The notes under the pieces were generated by a model. It saw nothing but the letters and a program-made list of their open reading frames with translations. It searched no databases and was not told the DNA's origin. This document shows, one piece after another, positions 41,575 through 51,754 of a DNA stretch of 64,000 bases (position 1 is its first letter; each line of letters opens with the position of its first letter). Both the position numbers and the translations under genes were made by a program. Source of the stretch: Lachnospiraceae bacterium AM93-12TA (lineage in GTDB: Bacteria > Bacillota > Clostridia > Lachnospirales > Lachnospiraceae); contig JAQERH010000002.1 of NCBI GenBank assembly GCA_027698105.1, positions 90,110-154,109 on the forward strand, given 5' to 3'.

Positions 41575-43026
41575 CTAATACTTACATAATGTTCCCATAT
41601 AATAAAATCCTTTTGACTCATCCAGGTACACGTCCACAATGGTTCCAATTAATTCCTTTCCGCCTTTAAAGTGAACGGTAATATTATTGGAAAGACGGCC
41701 TGTCACCATGCCTTCTTCATGACTGTCCGGCTCCTCCACTAATACCTTCTGGACGGTGTGAACGTCCCGCCCGCTGATTTCTGTGGAAATCTCCTGTACT
41801 TCTTTTAAGAGGCGGTCAAACCGATTCTTGATCACGTCCTCCGGAATCTGATTTTCCATCACAGCTGCCGGAGTTCCAGTGCGCTTGGAGTAAATAAACG
41901 TAAAGGCACTGTCGTAGCGAACTCTTCTCACTACATCCAGAGTTTCCTCAAAGTCTTCCTCCGTCTCCCCTGGAAAGCCTACAATAATATCTGTCGTCAA
42001 AGAAATATCCGGAATTTCCCGTTTAATCTTCTCAGCCAGCTCCAGGTATTTTTCCTTGGTGTAGCGGCGGTTCATCTGCTCTAAAATCCGGCTGCTTCCT
42101 GACTGAAGAGGCAGATGGAGATGGCGGCAGATCTTTTTCGAATCGCGCATTACCTCAATCAGTTCATCTGACAGATCCTTCGGGTGGGAAGTCATAAACC
42201 GGATTCGCTCCAGGCCCTCTATCTGCTCTACCCTTCTTAAAAGCTCTGCAAAGGAAATGGGCTCCGGCAGATTTTTTCCGTAAGAATTTACATTCTGGCC
42301 AAGGAGCATTACCTCCACTACGCCGTCCGCCACAAGTCCTTCAATTTCCCTTATAATATCCTCCGGCTTTCTGCTTCGCTCTCTTCCGCGCACATAGGGT
42401 ACAATACAGTAGCTGCAGAAGTTATTGCAGCCAAACATAATATTGACACCTGACTTAAACGGATATTTTCTCTCACTGGGCAGATCTTCCACTATCTGAT
42501 CTGTGTCCTTCCAGATATCGATCACCATCTTTCCAGTCTCGAATCTGGCATATAAAAGCTCTGCCAGCTTATAAATATTGTGGGTTCCAAAAATCACATC
42601 CACAAAGCGGTAGGTCTTCTTAATGCGATCTACCACCTGATCCTCCTGCATCATACAGCCGCACAGGCCGATGAGCATTCGGGGATTTTTCTTCTTCAGA
42701 CTGTTTAAATAGCCAAGGCGGCCGTACACCCTCTGGTTAGCGTTTTCACGAACCGTGCAGGTATTGTAAAGCACCAGATCAGCCTCCTCTGTATCTGTGT
42801 GCTGAAAGCCGGCAGATAGCAGAATGCCTTCCAGTTTTTCTGAGTCGTGGGCATTCATCTGACACCCGAAGGTTTCAATGTGGAAGGTTACCGCCGCCTT
42901 ATTCTCCTGTTCCTTCCAAGCCTCCACAGCCCTGCGGCACAGCCCCATAAAGTACTCCTGTCTTTCTGGTTCAGAAGACGGAGCCTTATTCCAGATTTCC
43001 GTATATGTAATGTCTTTTAAATCCAT
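41575..43026 (-). CDS. miaB: tRNA-2-methylthio-N6-dimethylallyladenosine synthase
   Basis: A 483-residue radical-SAM methylthiotransferase. The N-terminal cluster Cys residues are in FGCQMNAHDSE, NTCTVRENA and GLCGCMMQ. The radical-SAM CxxxCxxC is CNNFCSYCIVPYVRGRE. A TRAM domain follows at the C-terminus. It completes ms2i6A37 on tRNA after MiaA. RBS AAAGGAC. Confidence 0.97.
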   Translation of the reverse strand: MDLKDITYTEIWNKAPSSEPERQEYFMGLCRRAVEAWKEQENKAAVTFHIETFGCQMNAHDSEKLEGILLSAGFQHTDTEEADLVLYNTCTVRENANQRVYGRLGYLNSLKKKNPRMLIGLCGCMMQEDQVVDRIKKTYRFVDVIFGTHNIYKLAELLYARFETGKMVIDIWKDTDQIVEDLPSERKYPFKSGVNIMFGCNNFCSYCIVPYVRGRERSRKPEDIIREIEGLVADGVVEVMLLGQNVNSYGKNLPEPISFAELLRRVEQIEGLERIRFMTSHPKDLSDELIEVMRDSKKICRHLHLPLQSGSSRILEQMNRRYTKEKYLELAEKIKREIPDISLTTDIIVGFPGETEEDFEETLDVVRRVRYDSAFTFIYSKRTGTPAAVMENQIPEDVIKNRFDRLLKEVQEISTEISGRDVHTVQKVLVEEPDSHEEGMVTGRLSNNITVHFKGGKELIGTIVDVYLDESKGFYYMGTLCKY

Positions 43027-43231
43027 TGATCAGGTCCTTTCTCAGCGCCAGTATCTGCCGGCGCCACCCATAAAACTTCATTCCCGCTTTCCGGGAAAGC
43101 CGTGTATCAGACGGCTGACATCTACAGATTATAGCATAAATGCCGGTTAATGGAAATAGTAAAACACCTGTTAATTTCTTACAGAATTTTAACAAATTAC
43201 CTGCTTCAGAAGAAAAAGGCTTCCATTTCTG

Positions 43232-44473
43232 CTACTTCCTCACCTGTCCGTTTCCGTAAATGATATATTTTGTGGTAGTCAGTTCCTTTAATCCCATAGG
43301 GCCTCTGGCATGGAGTTTCTGGGTACTGATTCCAATCTCTGCGCCAAATCCGAACTCAAATCCGTCTGTGAACCGGGTAGAAGCATTCACATAGACAGCA
43401 GCTGCATCCACCTCGTTTAAAAACCGCTGGGCATGATTATAATCCTGCGTAATAATGGACTCAGAATGGCCCGTATTGTAAGTATTGATATGGGAAATCG
43501 CCTCATCCAGGGAGTCCACCAGCTTCAGAGACAGGATGTAGTCCAGGTATTCTGTTCCCCAGTCCTCCTCTGATGCCTCCTGAAACTCCGGCACAATGGC
43601 TCTGGCCTCTTTGTCAGCCCGAACCTCTACGTTCTTTTCATCCAGACGCTCCTTCAGTCTCGGAAGCAACTGTTTTGCTGCATGTTTGTGAACCAGCAGA
43701 GACTCACATGCATTGCAGACACCGATCCGCTGAGTTTTTGCATTAAAAATAATCTCAATGGCCATGTCTAAATCAGCGCTTTCGTCTACATAGATGTGGC
43801 AGTTTCCTGTACCCGTCTCGATGACCGGAATGGTGCTGTTTTCCACCACTGTCTGAATCAGTCCGGCTCCTCCCCTTGGAATCAGAACATCCACGTACTC
43901 GTTAAGCCGCATAAACTGTCTGGCAGTCTCCCGGTCTGTATCTGTAATCAGGCAGACAGCGTCTTCGCAGAGTCCTGCATCTGCAAGCCCTTTTCTCAGA
44001 CATGCCACAATGGCCTCATTGGAGCGCAGGGCATCCTTTCCCCCTTTTAATACGACAGCGTTTCCGGATTTAAAACAAAGTCCGAAAGCATCCGCCGTCA
44101 CATTGGGCCTGGCTTCGTAAATAATTCCCACCACTCCCAGGGGAACCCGCTTCTGTCCGATCAGCAGGCCATTGGGACGCGGCTTCATAGAAATCACCTC
44201 GCCCACCGGATCCTCCAGGGCTGCAATCTGTAACAGTCCCTCTGCCATAGCCTGAATCCTGTCAGGGTTTAACTCCAGACGGTCTACCAGGCCCTGGCTC
44301 ATGCCATTTTCCACTGCCAGAATCACATCATCCTGGTTGGCTGCCAGAATTTCGGCTTCCCCTTCCATCAGAGCCTTGGCCGCTGCCCGAAGTCCTCTGT
44401 TTTTCTCCTCCGTTCCCAGGCTGTTGAGCTTTCTGGCCGCCGCCTTTGCTCTCTGTCCAATTTCTTTAAGCAT
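43232..44473 (-). CDS. proA: Gamma-glutamyl phosphate reductase
   Basis: A 413-residue protein of the aldehyde-dehydrogenase type with the catalytic Cys in [12 protein letters not shown] and the glycine-rich [12 protein letters not shown]. It reduces glutamyl 5-phosphate to the semialdehyde in proline synthesis. It overlaps the stop of the 5-FCL gene by eight bases, and proB lies two genes upstream. Confidence 0.98.
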   Translation of the reverse strand: MLKEIGQRAKAAARKLNSLGTEEKNRGLRAAAKALMEGEAEILAANQDDVILAVENGMSQGLVDRLELNPDRIQAMAEGLLQIAALEDPVGEVISMKPRPNGLLIGQKRVPLGVVGIIYEARPNVTADAFGLCFKSGNAVVLKGGKDALRSNEAIVACLRKGLADAGLCEDAVCLITDTDRETARQFMRLNEYVDVLIPRGGAGLIQTVVENSTIPVIETGTGNCHIYVDESADLDMAIEIIFNAKTQRIGVCNACESLLVHKHAAKQLLPRLKERLDEKNVEVRADKEARAIVPEFQEASEEDWGTEYLDYILSLKLVDSLDEAISHINTYNTGHSESIITQDYNHAQRFLNEVDAAAVYVNASTRFTDGFEFGFGAEIGISTQKLHARGPMGLKELTTTKYIIYGNGQVRK

Positions 44474-45062
44474 GTTCTTTCTCCTCCCTTACCAGGCATC
44501 TGTCCGGTGTCACAATCACATCCATATCTGTATCCCAGGGTTCTGACAAAAGCTCCGGTTCCAGCTGAAATTCATAACATATTCCTATTTTCAGGTGTTT
44601 TGGCTCTTTCTCAAAGAAGCGGTCATAATAGCCGCCCCCATAGCCAAGCCTTGAAAAATCCCGGCCAAAGGCCAGTCCCGGCACAATTACCGGTGCATCC
44701 TGACTCGCGGCCTTCCTGCAGGCGCTTTTCGGCTCTGGAATTCCCATAGCGCCTGGTTCCAGATCTTCCATGCTGGTGATGTAGTAAAAATCTATGTCTT
44801 TTCCCTGGACTTTCGGTACGGCCACTGAAATATTTCTGTCCCAGAGCTCCTGAATCAGCGCTTCTGTTCCCGCCTCATTTCTGACGCTTATATAACAGTA
44901 CACACAGCTTTCCTGCTTCCATTCGTCCAGGAAAAAAAGCCTCTTCGCCAGTTTCCTGTCCCAGCAGGCGCGCCTGTCTTCTGATACCTGTCCTCTCAGC
45001 TTTTTCATTTTCTTTCGGATCCTGTCTTTTTCTGCTGCTGCCTTGCCAGCTTCCTGTTCCAT
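44466..45062 (-). CDS. 5-formyltetrahydrofolate cyclo-ligase
   Basis: A 198-residue protein with [15 protein letters not shown] at the N-terminus, [14 protein letters not shown], and the ATP/folate site [17 protein letters not shown]. It converts 5-formyl-THF to methenyl-THF. It is embedded between the proline genes proB and proA, without a known link to them. Confidence 0.95.
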   Translation of the reverse strand: MEQEAGKAAAEKDRIRKKMKKLRGQVSEDRRACWDRKLAKRLFFLDEWKQESCVYCYISVRNEAGTEALIQELWDRNISVAVPKVQGKDIDFYYITSMEDLEPGAMGIPEPKSACRKAASQDAPVIVPGLAFGRDFSRLGYGGGYYDRFFEKEPKHLKIGICYEFQLEPELLSEPWDTDMDVIVTPDRCLVREEKEHA

Positions 45063-45101
45063 ATCTGCCTCCCCAGACCCTTCCGAGCTTTTCGCTGCCT
45101 G

Positions 45102-45329
45102 TTAATGTCTGCGGCTTCCCACGTTTCCGTATTTCTGTCCCAGATCAGTAATGCTTCCGTCCTTTTCCTTGATTCGAATGCTGTTCAGGGTTCCCCGCAT
45201 GTTCTGCCGAATAGACTCAATATATTCCTTTCTCAAAGCAGCCTGCTCTTCCTTCTCCTCCTCAGTCAGACCTACCGCCTGGCTTTTATGATACAGCTCG
45301 TTAATTCTGTCTATCTTTTCCTGTTTCAC
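45102..45329 (-). CDS. ynzC: YnzC-family small protein (DUF896)
   Basis: A 75-residue protein from GTG with AGGAGG upstream. It has the two-helix DUF896 pattern: KIDRINELYHKSQAVGLTEE then ALRKEYIESIRQNMRG. In Bacillus the family includes an SOS-induced member whose role is unclear. Confidence 0.93.
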   Translation of the reverse strand: MKQEKIDRINELYHKSQAVGLTEEEKEEQAALRKEYIESIRQNMRGTLNSIRIKEKDGSITDLGQKYGNVGSRRH

Positions 45330-45366
45330 AATATTTGTCCTCCTATTTTCTCTGTTTTTCTGTTTT

Positions 45367-46221
45367 TTATTTTTCTGCCTGTTCCTGCTGCAGGTAATCG
45401 CTCAGGTGGAAATGTTCGTCCCGTTTTTCTGCAAACAGGGTTCCCTTCTCCTCACCGCTCAGAATCTCATAGATCACATCTAGGTCAGCCGCATTGGCAA
45501 TCACCATATCCGATCCGCTGCCTGTAGCAATCTGGGCCGCCACCAGCTTGGCTGACATACCGCCAGTTCCCACACTGCTGCTGGTGCCCTTCCCCATGGC
45601 TAAAAGCTCCGGTGTCAGCTCCCGCACCAGGGGAATCAGCTCTGCGTCCGGGTTTTTGTTGGGATCATCTGTATACATGCCGTCAATATCAGACATCAGC
45701 ATCAGCACATCAGCCCCGATCAGAGCCGCCACCAGGGCTGACAGCCGGTCATTATCTCCAAACTGAATCTCATAGGTGGAAACCGTATCGTTTTCATTGA
45801 CAATAGGCACAGTTCCCAGCTTTAGCAGCTCGTCGAAGGTATTTCTGGCATTAAATCTGGATTCTTCATTGATCATGGTGTTCTTCGTCATAAGAATCTG
45901 GGCCGCTGTCTGGTTGTACTCTGCAAACAGCTTCTGGTATACCATCATCAATCTGGCCTGGCCTACCGCTGCAAAAGCCTGCTTCTGTGCGATTTCCTTC
46001 GGACGGTCTGTAAAGCCAAGAGCCTGCCTTCCTGCTGCGATAGCTCCTGAGGAGACCAGAACCACCTCTCTCCCCTCTCCTCTCAAATCGCTGATAATGC
46101 GGACCAGCTTCTCGATCTTCCTCATGTTCAGATCCCCGGTTTCCGGGTGGGTTAAGGATGAGGAACCTATCTTAATGACAATCCGTTTTTTATTTTTTAA
46201 AGCTTCTCTTTCTTTTTCCAT
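45367..46221 (-). CDS. proB: Glutamate 5-kinase, short form
   Basis: A 284-residue amino-acid kinase with VIKIGSSSLTHPETG, VSSGAIAAGRQALG and SDIDGMYTDDPNKNP. It phosphorylates glutamate, the first step of proline synthesis, and is subject to feedback inhibition by proline in most species. The C-terminal PUA domain found in Escherichia coli ProB is absent; the protein ends soon after the kinase. Confidence 0.96.
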   Translation of the reverse strand: MEKEREALKNKKRIVIKIGSSSLTHPETGDLNMRKIEKLVRIISDLRGEGREVVLVSSGAIAAGRQALGFTDRPKEIAQKQAFAAVGQARLMMVYQKLFAEYNQTAAQILMTKNTMINEESRFNARNTFDELLKLGTVPIVNENDTVSTYEIQFGDNDRLSALVAALIGADVLMLMSDIDGMYTDDPNKNPDAELIPLVRELTPELLAMGKGTSSSVGTGGMSAKLVAAQIATGSGSDMVIANAADLDVIYEILSGEEKGTLFAEKRDEHFHLSDYLQQEQAEK

Positions 46222-46263
46222 ATCTCACGCTTCCTCTCTCTTCTTTTCCCCCTCTGTATCTGC

Positions 46264-47883
46264 TTACTCCCCTTTTGGCGGCTTAAATCTTCTGGCGATG
46301 GCTTCCGCTGTCTTAATACCATCCATAGCAGCAGAGGTGATTCCACCTGCATATCCAGCCCCTTCTCCGCAGGGGTAAAGCCCCTTCACGCTGCTTTCCA
46401 TAGTCTCTCCCCGCCCAATACGCAGAGGTGAGGAGGTTCTGCTCTCCACCCCGGCTAAAATAGCGTCATGCCGGTTAAATCCTTTGATCATACCGCCAAA
46501 GGCTTCGATTCCTTCCTTCATGGAACAGCAGAGCGCTTCCGGAAGTACCTGGTTTAAATCGGCAAAAGCTGTCTTTCCGCAGAAAGCCGGTTCCACGTCT
46601 CCAAACTGCCGGCTTCTTTGTTTCTCCCGGAAATCCCCATACAGCTGAACAGGAATCCTGCCATCTCCAGCTCTGTAAGCCAGTTCCTCCAGATGCCTCT
46701 GAAAAGCAATTCCGCCCATAGCTGTCATTTCCGGAAAATCCTCCGGTGTCACTGTCACAATCAGGGCGCTGTTGGCATTTACTCCCTCTCTGGCGTGATT
46801 GCTCATTCCGTTTACCGCCAGACGCCCAGGCTCAGAAGAGGCATTGACCACATAACCGCCTGGACACATGCAGAAAGAATAGACCCCCCTGCCGCCCCCA
46901 GTCTGCCTGGTTACCTTATAAGGAGCCGCCCCCAGTCTGCCTGGATTCTCCATCCCATACTGGGACAGATTAATCTGCTTCTGCGGATGCTGGATTCTAA
47001 GTCCCACCGCAAACGCCTTGGCTTCCATGGAAATGCCCTTTTGAAATAAGGTTTCAAAGGTATCTCTTGCGCTGTGCCCTACAGCCAGAACTACTGCTTT
47101 CGCAGGAAGTATCTCCTCCCCCCGTTCTGGATGTTCCGTCTTCACGGCTTCCACCGCTCCATCCCGAATCACCAGATCTGCTGCCTTTGTAAGAAAACGC
47201 ACCTCACCTCCCAGAGAGATGATCTCTTCTCTCAGACGCCTGACTACCTGGCTCAGTACATCCGTCCCCACATGAGGTTTGCTAGAGTACAGAATGGACT
47301 CATCAGCTCCCGCCTCTGTAAGAATTTTTAATACCTCTTTGTTTCTGCCTGATACGTCTTTTACCAGCGTATTCAGCTTTCCATCTGAAAAGGTTCCAGC
47401 TCCCCCTTCTCCAAACTGGACGTTGGACTCCGGATTCAGAATTCCATGTTCCCAGAACTGCCTCACCTGTGCTGTTCTCGTATCGACATCTGCTCCACGC
47501 TCTAAAATCACCGGCCGGAAACCGGCTCTTGCAAGCATCAGCCCGCAGAACAGTCCGGCAGGGCCAAAGCCGATAATCACTGGTCTTTCTGTCAGGCGCT
47601 CAGCTCCTGCCTCCTGTCCTGGAAACTGATACTCTTTTTCCTGTACAGTGAGAATATTGGGGCTTTTCGCACGCTTCACAGCAGAAGCTTCATTTCCTTC
47701 TATCTGAACGTCCACCGCATATATGTAAAGCAGCTCCCCTTTTTTTCTGGCATCGATGGACTGACGCCGGATCGTCAGCTTTTTGATTTTATCCTGTGGG
47801 ATTTTTAAAAGCTTTGCCGCCTTTTTTTCTAAATCCTGCTTCCCGTGATCCACCGGAAGCTTCAGCTGGTTAATTCGTATCAT
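46264..47883 (-). CDS. FAD-dependent dehydrogenase-like protein (COG2509 type)
   Basis: A 539-residue flavoprotein. After an N-terminal domain of about 90 residues comes the dinucleotide motif GFGPAGLFCGLMLARAG. Later VLAVGHSARDTFE and the end GAGYAGGITSAAMDGIKTAE are typical. Substrate unknown. It lies three bases from the next flavoprotein gene, and both are probably co-transcribed. Confidence 0.88.
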   Translation of the reverse strand: MIRINQLKLPVDHGKQDLEKKAAKLLKIPQDKIKKLTIRRQSIDARKKGELLYIYAVDVQIEGNEASAVKRAKSPNILTVQEKEYQFPGQEAGAERLTERPVIIGFGPAGLFCGLMLARAGFRPVILERGADVDTRTAQVRQFWEHGILNPESNVQFGEGGAGTFSDGKLNTLVKDVSGRNKEVLKILTEAGADESILYSSKPHVGTDVLSQVVRRLREEIISLGGEVRFLTKAADLVIRDGAVEAVKTEHPERGEEILPAKAVVLAVGHSARDTFETLFQKGISMEAKAFAVGLRIQHPQKQINLSQYGMENPGRLGAAPYKVTRQTGGGRGVYSFCMCPGGYVVNASSEPGRLAVNGMSNHAREGVNANSALIVTVTPEDFPEMTAMGGIAFQRHLEELAYRAGDGRIPVQLYGDFREKQRSRQFGDVEPAFCGKTAFADLNQVLPEALCCSMKEGIEAFGGMIKGFNRHDAILAGVESRTSSPLRIGRGETMESSVKGLYPCGEGAGYAGGITSAAMDGIKTAEAIARRFKPPKGE

Positions 47884-47886
47884 GCT

Positions 47887-49125
47887 CTATCTTCCTCCAT
47901 GAATGCCTGCCAGTGCGCCCGTACTCCAGGCCCACTGCAGGTTGTACCCACCGCAGATACCGTCCACATCCAACAGTTCTCCGACCAGGTAAAGACCTTT
48001 TTTCTTTTTTGATTCCATGGTGTGCGGATCTACCTCCCTCACATCTGCGCCGCCGCAGCATATCTGGGCGTTTGCAAATGGATTCGTTTCCGCAATCTCC
48101 GTCTCAAACTGCTTAATCAGCCGGACCAGCTCCGATATCTGCACCTCTGTCAAATCAGAAGTTTTTCTGTCCGGGGCAATCCCTGCCAGACGGAGAAACA
48201 AAAGAGCCAGTTTTTTATTAAACCACCCGGTTAAAAAGCTTTCTGCACTCCTTGCCCCTAAAAGCTGTCTGCGCTCTCTGAGAAAGCTCCCCAGCTCCCG
48301 TCTGTCAAGATCCGGGTAAAAATCAATCACTGCCTTCACCTGCGCTCCCTGAGCCAGAGCAGACGAGGCAAACCGGCTTACCTGAAAGACAGGGATCCCG
48401 GATATTCCATAATCGGTCAGCTGGAGCTCTCCCTGATCTGAGGCCATCTTCTTTCCATCTGCCCAGATACTTACCACAGCATCTGTCCTGACACCGGAAA
48501 TCTGCTTAAAAAATTTCTCCCTGCACCGCAGCTGAACCAGGGCGGGCAGAGGGCTGATAATCCTGTGCCCAAGCTTTCTCGCCAGCACATAGCCGCTTCC
48601 ATCGGAACCAGTAGACGGGGCAGCCTTAGAGCCGGTCGCAAGAATCAATGCGTCAGAGTGAAAACGCCCTTTCTCACAGGAGACCGTCCACTCCCTCTTT
48701 CCGTTTTTCCCGGCATCAGGCGCTGTAATTGCCGCGCTGCCGCATTCTGTCACAACCTTCACTCCCAGCTGCGCCAATTCTTCCCTCAGTGCATCCAGAA
48801 CGGAAGAAGCCTGGCCCGAAGCCGGGTAAAGATATCCGTTTCTGTCCTTTAAAACAATTCCCAGATCCTCAAAAAAGGCCTCTGTCTCCTGTTCGCCAAA
48901 TCGGCTCAGCACTTCCATGGGAAACCCCGGCACACTGCTGCGGTAGCATTCTGCATTCATACGGCGATTGGTCAGATTGCATTTTCCATTTCCCGTAGAC
49001 AAAATCTTTTTACCCACCCGATCCATATGCTCCAGAAGCGTAACCTGCGCTCCCTGTCTGGCTGCAAAAATCGCCGCCGTCATACCGGAAGCTCCTCCTC
49101 CTATAATAATCACACGTTTTGACAT
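47887..49125 (-). CDS. HI0933-family flavoprotein
   Basis: A 412-residue NAD(P)/FAD oxidoreductase with IIGGGASGMTAAIFAARQG at the N-terminus, LSTGNGKCNLTNR, LILATGSKAAPSTGSDG and the end GICGGYNLQWAWSTGALAG, all marks of the HI0933 family. Possible activities include reduction of steroids, bacilliredoxin-like substrates or NAD pool control; none can be chosen here. Confidence 0.9.
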   Translation of the reverse strand: MSKRVIIIGGGASGMTAAIFAARQGAQVTLLEHMDRVGKKILSTGNGKCNLTNRRMNAECYRSSVPGFPMEVLSRFGEQETEAFFEDLGIVLKDRNGYLYPASGQASSVLDALREELAQLGVKVVTECGSAAITAPDAGKNGKREWTVSCEKGRFHSDALILATGSKAAPSTGSDGSGYVLARKLGHRIISPLPALVQLRCREKFFKQISGVRTDAVVSIWADGKKMASDQGELQLTDYGISGIPVFQVSRFASSALAQGAQVKAVIDFYPDLDRRELGSFLRERRQLLGARSAESFLTGWFNKKLALLFLRLAGIAPDRKTSDLTEVQISELVRLIKQFETEIAETNPFANAQICCGGADVREVDPHTMESKKKKGLYLVGELLDVDGICGGYNLQWAWSTGALAGIHGGR

Positions 49126-49220
49126 GTAAATTCTCCCGTCTCTGTCCAGCCTTTTCAGACTGTCTTTTTCCTGTCACTGACGCTAGTATACATGAACAGA
49201 AAAAAAAGTGCAATTTAAAT

Positions 49221-49718
49221 TTAGCTGGTGTAGGACTCCAGATAATTGAGCACCTCAAGCATGGAAGAAAACCACAGTCCGTCCAGAAGCCGTTCCTGCT
49301 CTGTCAGCGGAAACTCAGATAAGGGCATGTGAGTATCGAGACAGACTGAACTTCTGTCCTTTGCAAATACAAACAAAAATCCATTTTCCGATACCAGGCA
49401 GTAGCCCTCCTCCCGAGCTTTCACCTGGTCTCCGGAAATACCAGCCGGAAGATCTGAGCCGGATGTCATCCCCTCTTCTGTTTCAGGGTTTTCTGAATCT
49501 CCTGTCCTGCAGGCTTCTTCTCTCTCCCCGCAGTCGTTTCCCCCTGCTCTGCCATAGGAATCTTCTGCTGTCTCCGCCTTTGCAGTTTCTGGAGAGGTAA
49601 ACTCTCTTCTCTCTTCTCTTCCTGTAAACATTAAAACCAAAGCTGCCGTACATGCTGCAGCTGCAAATATGCCAGCGAGAAGCCAGAATGCTCTGCGCCT
49701 GATTCTGTCTTGTTCCAT
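49221..49718 (-). CDS. Membrane-anchored protein with a BofC-like C-terminal segment
   Basis: A 165-residue protein with one membrane helix (about 10-32), an acidic Glu-rich linker and a small C-terminal domain (EGYCLVSENGFLFVFAKD ... LLDGLWFSSMLEVLNYLESYTS). The pattern of an extended strand pair followed by LxxG and an LENYTS-like end occurs in BofC/YpeB-like envelope proteins of spore formers, but similarity is weak. Its Shine-Dalgarno AAGGAGGG lies within the stem of the upstream terminator. Confidence 0.65.
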   Translation of the reverse strand: MEQDRIRRRAFWLLAGIFAAAACTAALVLMFTGREERREFTSPETAKAETAEDSYGRAGGNDCGEREEACRTGDSENPETEEGMTSGSDLPAGISGDQVKAREEGYCLVSENGFLFVFAKDRSSVCLDTHMPLSEFPLTEQERLLDGLWFSSMLEVLNYLESYTS

Positions 49719-49719
49719 G

Positions 49720-49766
49720 AAAAAATTCCCTCCTTATCGGTAGTATCCGTCAGAAGGGAATTTTTT
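49720..49766 (-). terminator. Bidirectional terminator after the flippase gene
   Basis: Perfect 12-base arms, AAAAAATTCCCT (49720-49731) and AGGGAATTTTTT (49755-49766), can end transcription of the SpoVB-like gene. The lower arm on the minus strand overlaps the AAGGAGGG ribosome-binding site of the next gene. Confidence 0.75.
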
Positions 49767-49776
49767 AAACGTATTT

Positions 49777-51744
49777 TTAAAAAAGATGGAATTTCCGTCC
49801 AATGGCAATCACCTTGGTACCGCCCGGCATAGAGCGAAGCTCTGACTGTTCCACGCCGCCCAGCTTTAAAAGCAGACCGCCATAGACAGCCACTCCAGCA
49901 CATACCGCCAGAATTACAGCCACAGCATTATTTTTAAGAAGCAGGAACAGTCCCTGATAGCTTCCATAAGCTGCTGCTCCCATTACTGCTGATGCCAGAG
50001 CCGGAATCAGAAAGGTTCTCTTAATCTCCTGTCTGTACCGCAGATATTTCCTGATAGCCAGTCCGTTTAAAAGGCAGACAATTACTGCAAAAAGAATATT
50101 AGCGTACAGCACACTGTAAATACCCCAGTGGAAGCCCATCAGCATTACATACAGCGCTGCCACATGAAGCACCAGGGCAGTGGCTGCATTCCTCACCGGA
50201 ATATTCATATGATTCAATCCCTGTAAAATAGCATTCGTCACAGTAGACAGAGATAAAAATACAATGGCTGAAGAGCCGCAGATCATCATCTGAACTGCCT
50301 GAGCCGTATCGCCGCTGCGAAAGAGAAGCCGGTTCACCGGCTCTGCCAGAACGGTCAGTCCTACGGCAGCAGGAATTGCAATTACCATAGAAAAACGGAT
50401 AGCCATTCCTGTTTTCCGCTTAGCCTCCTGTCTCTCTTTCTTCGCAACCGCAGCCGACAGGGACGGAATCAGGGAGGAAGACAGGGCGTTAGCCATAGCC
50501 AGAGGCACATGCACTAAAAGCAGATACTTGTTATTATAAATGCCCCAGAGAGCCAGAAACGCCTCTCCCTGCCCCAGCGCATCCATTCCATAGGCCATAA
50601 TGCTGTTGTCAAGTACTGCATTAATATTGTAAACAGCGGAGCTTAAAATAACCGGGAGAACAGTCAGAGCAAAGGTTCTGGAAATATGGCCATAGGATTC
50701 TTTCCTGCCTTTTCTGTCCTTTCTGGTGCGTTTTCTCATCACCGGACGATAGACAGCGAACAAAAATACCATAAAAAGCAATGCTGTCAAAGCGCCTGCC
50801 CCTGTTCCGATAGTGCCTCCGGCAGCGCCGAAGGCCTCCGGATAGCCTGTGGTTTCAAAGACACGGTTAGAATCCAGTCCCACCTTAAATAAAAGGCCTG
50901 CCGCCGTTACGCTGATAACGGCGTTCACTACCTGTTCAAAAATCTGTGAAAAAGCGGTGGGAACCATGGTTCCATGACCTTGAAAATATCCCCGCAGCAC
51001 GCCCAGGTAGGCCATGACCCAGATTGTGGGAGCCAGAGTTTTTAACGCATACACACAGAAAGGAGTCATAAATACCCTGTCTGCAAAAAAATCGGCGAAG
51101 TTCCATACGACTGCACAGGCCAGTCCCCCGGCTACAGTAGCATACACCAGAGCCGCCAAAAGCACTCTGGATGCGTTTCTGAACTCTCCTCTGGCCAGTC
51201 TGGCTGAAACCATCTTAGAAACAGCCAAAGGCAGGCTGTAGGAGGAGAGAATCAGGACAATATTGTAGACATTAAAAGCAGTGGAATAATATCCCATGCC
51301 TTCATCCCCAATGATATTCGTCATGGGGATCCGGTACATAAGACCAATCAGCCTGACAATAATTCCTGCTGCCGCCAGAATGGTTCCCTGGATCACAAAA
51401 TTTCCTGTCTTTTTTCCTGCTTTCTTTCCCGCCTTTTTCCCTGTGCTCTTCCGCTCCGGTTCCAGCGTCCTTGCAGGAGATATCTCTCTGCGTCCCGCCT
51501 CTTTTTTTACAGACAGCGGCCGTTCCCTCTCAGCCGCTTCTTTTTTTACCGGTTTTATGGGCTGAGACCGTTCTTTCCCGGCCGCCTCTGTTCCTGGCCG
51601 CTTTCCAGGGTGGGTAAGCGGCGGCGCAGAAGGCCGCTTTGATGGAGGGGCAGTGTCAAATGCATCCTGAAGATCCTCAAGAGTCAGAACTCTCCGCTCC
51701 GGCTGTCTCTTTCCTGTCCCTCTTCGTCTTACTCTTCCATTCAT
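49777..51744 (-). CDS. SpoVB/MurJ-like lipid flippase with a basic N-terminal tail
   Basis: A 655-residue MOP-superfamily protein with 12-14 helices from about residue 115. Typical parts are GTILAAAGIIVRLIGLMYRIP at the first helix, SSLIPSLSAAVAKKE and ILQGLNHMNIPVRNA. Homologues flip lipid-linked wall precursors, and SpoVB acts in spore cortex formation. The first 110 residues are hydrophilic and strongly basic, with KKAGKKAGKKTG repeats, an unusual addition of unknown use. Confidence 0.88.
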   Translation of the reverse strand: MNGRVRRRGTGKRQPERRVLTLEDLQDAFDTAPPSKRPSAPPLTHPGKRPGTEAAGKERSQPIKPVKKEAAERERPLSVKKEAGRREISPARTLEPERKSTGKKAGKKAGKKTGNFVIQGTILAAAGIIVRLIGLMYRIPMTNIIGDEGMGYYSTAFNVYNIVLILSSYSLPLAVSKMVSARLARGEFRNASRVLLAALVYATVAGGLACAVVWNFADFFADRVFMTPFCVYALKTLAPTIWVMAYLGVLRGYFQGHGTMVPTAFSQIFEQVVNAVISVTAAGLLFKVGLDSNRVFETTGYPEAFGAAGGTIGTGAGALTALLFMVFLFAVYRPVMRKRTRKDRKGRKESYGHISRTFALTVLPVILSSAVYNINAVLDNSIMAYGMDALGQGEAFLALWGIYNNKYLLLVHVPLAMANALSSSLIPSLSAAVAKKERQEAKRKTGMAIRFSMVIAIPAAVGLTVLAEPVNRLLFRSGDTAQAVQMMICGSSAIVFLSLSTVTNAILQGLNHMNIPVRNAATALVLHVAALYVMLMGFHWGIYSVLYANILFAVIVCLLNGLAIRKYLRYRQEIKRTFLIPALASAVMGAAAYGSYQGLFLLLKNNAVAVILAVCAGVAVYGGLLLKLGGVEQSELRSMPGGTKVIAIGRKFHLF

Positions 51745-51754
51745 AGAGAACCGC

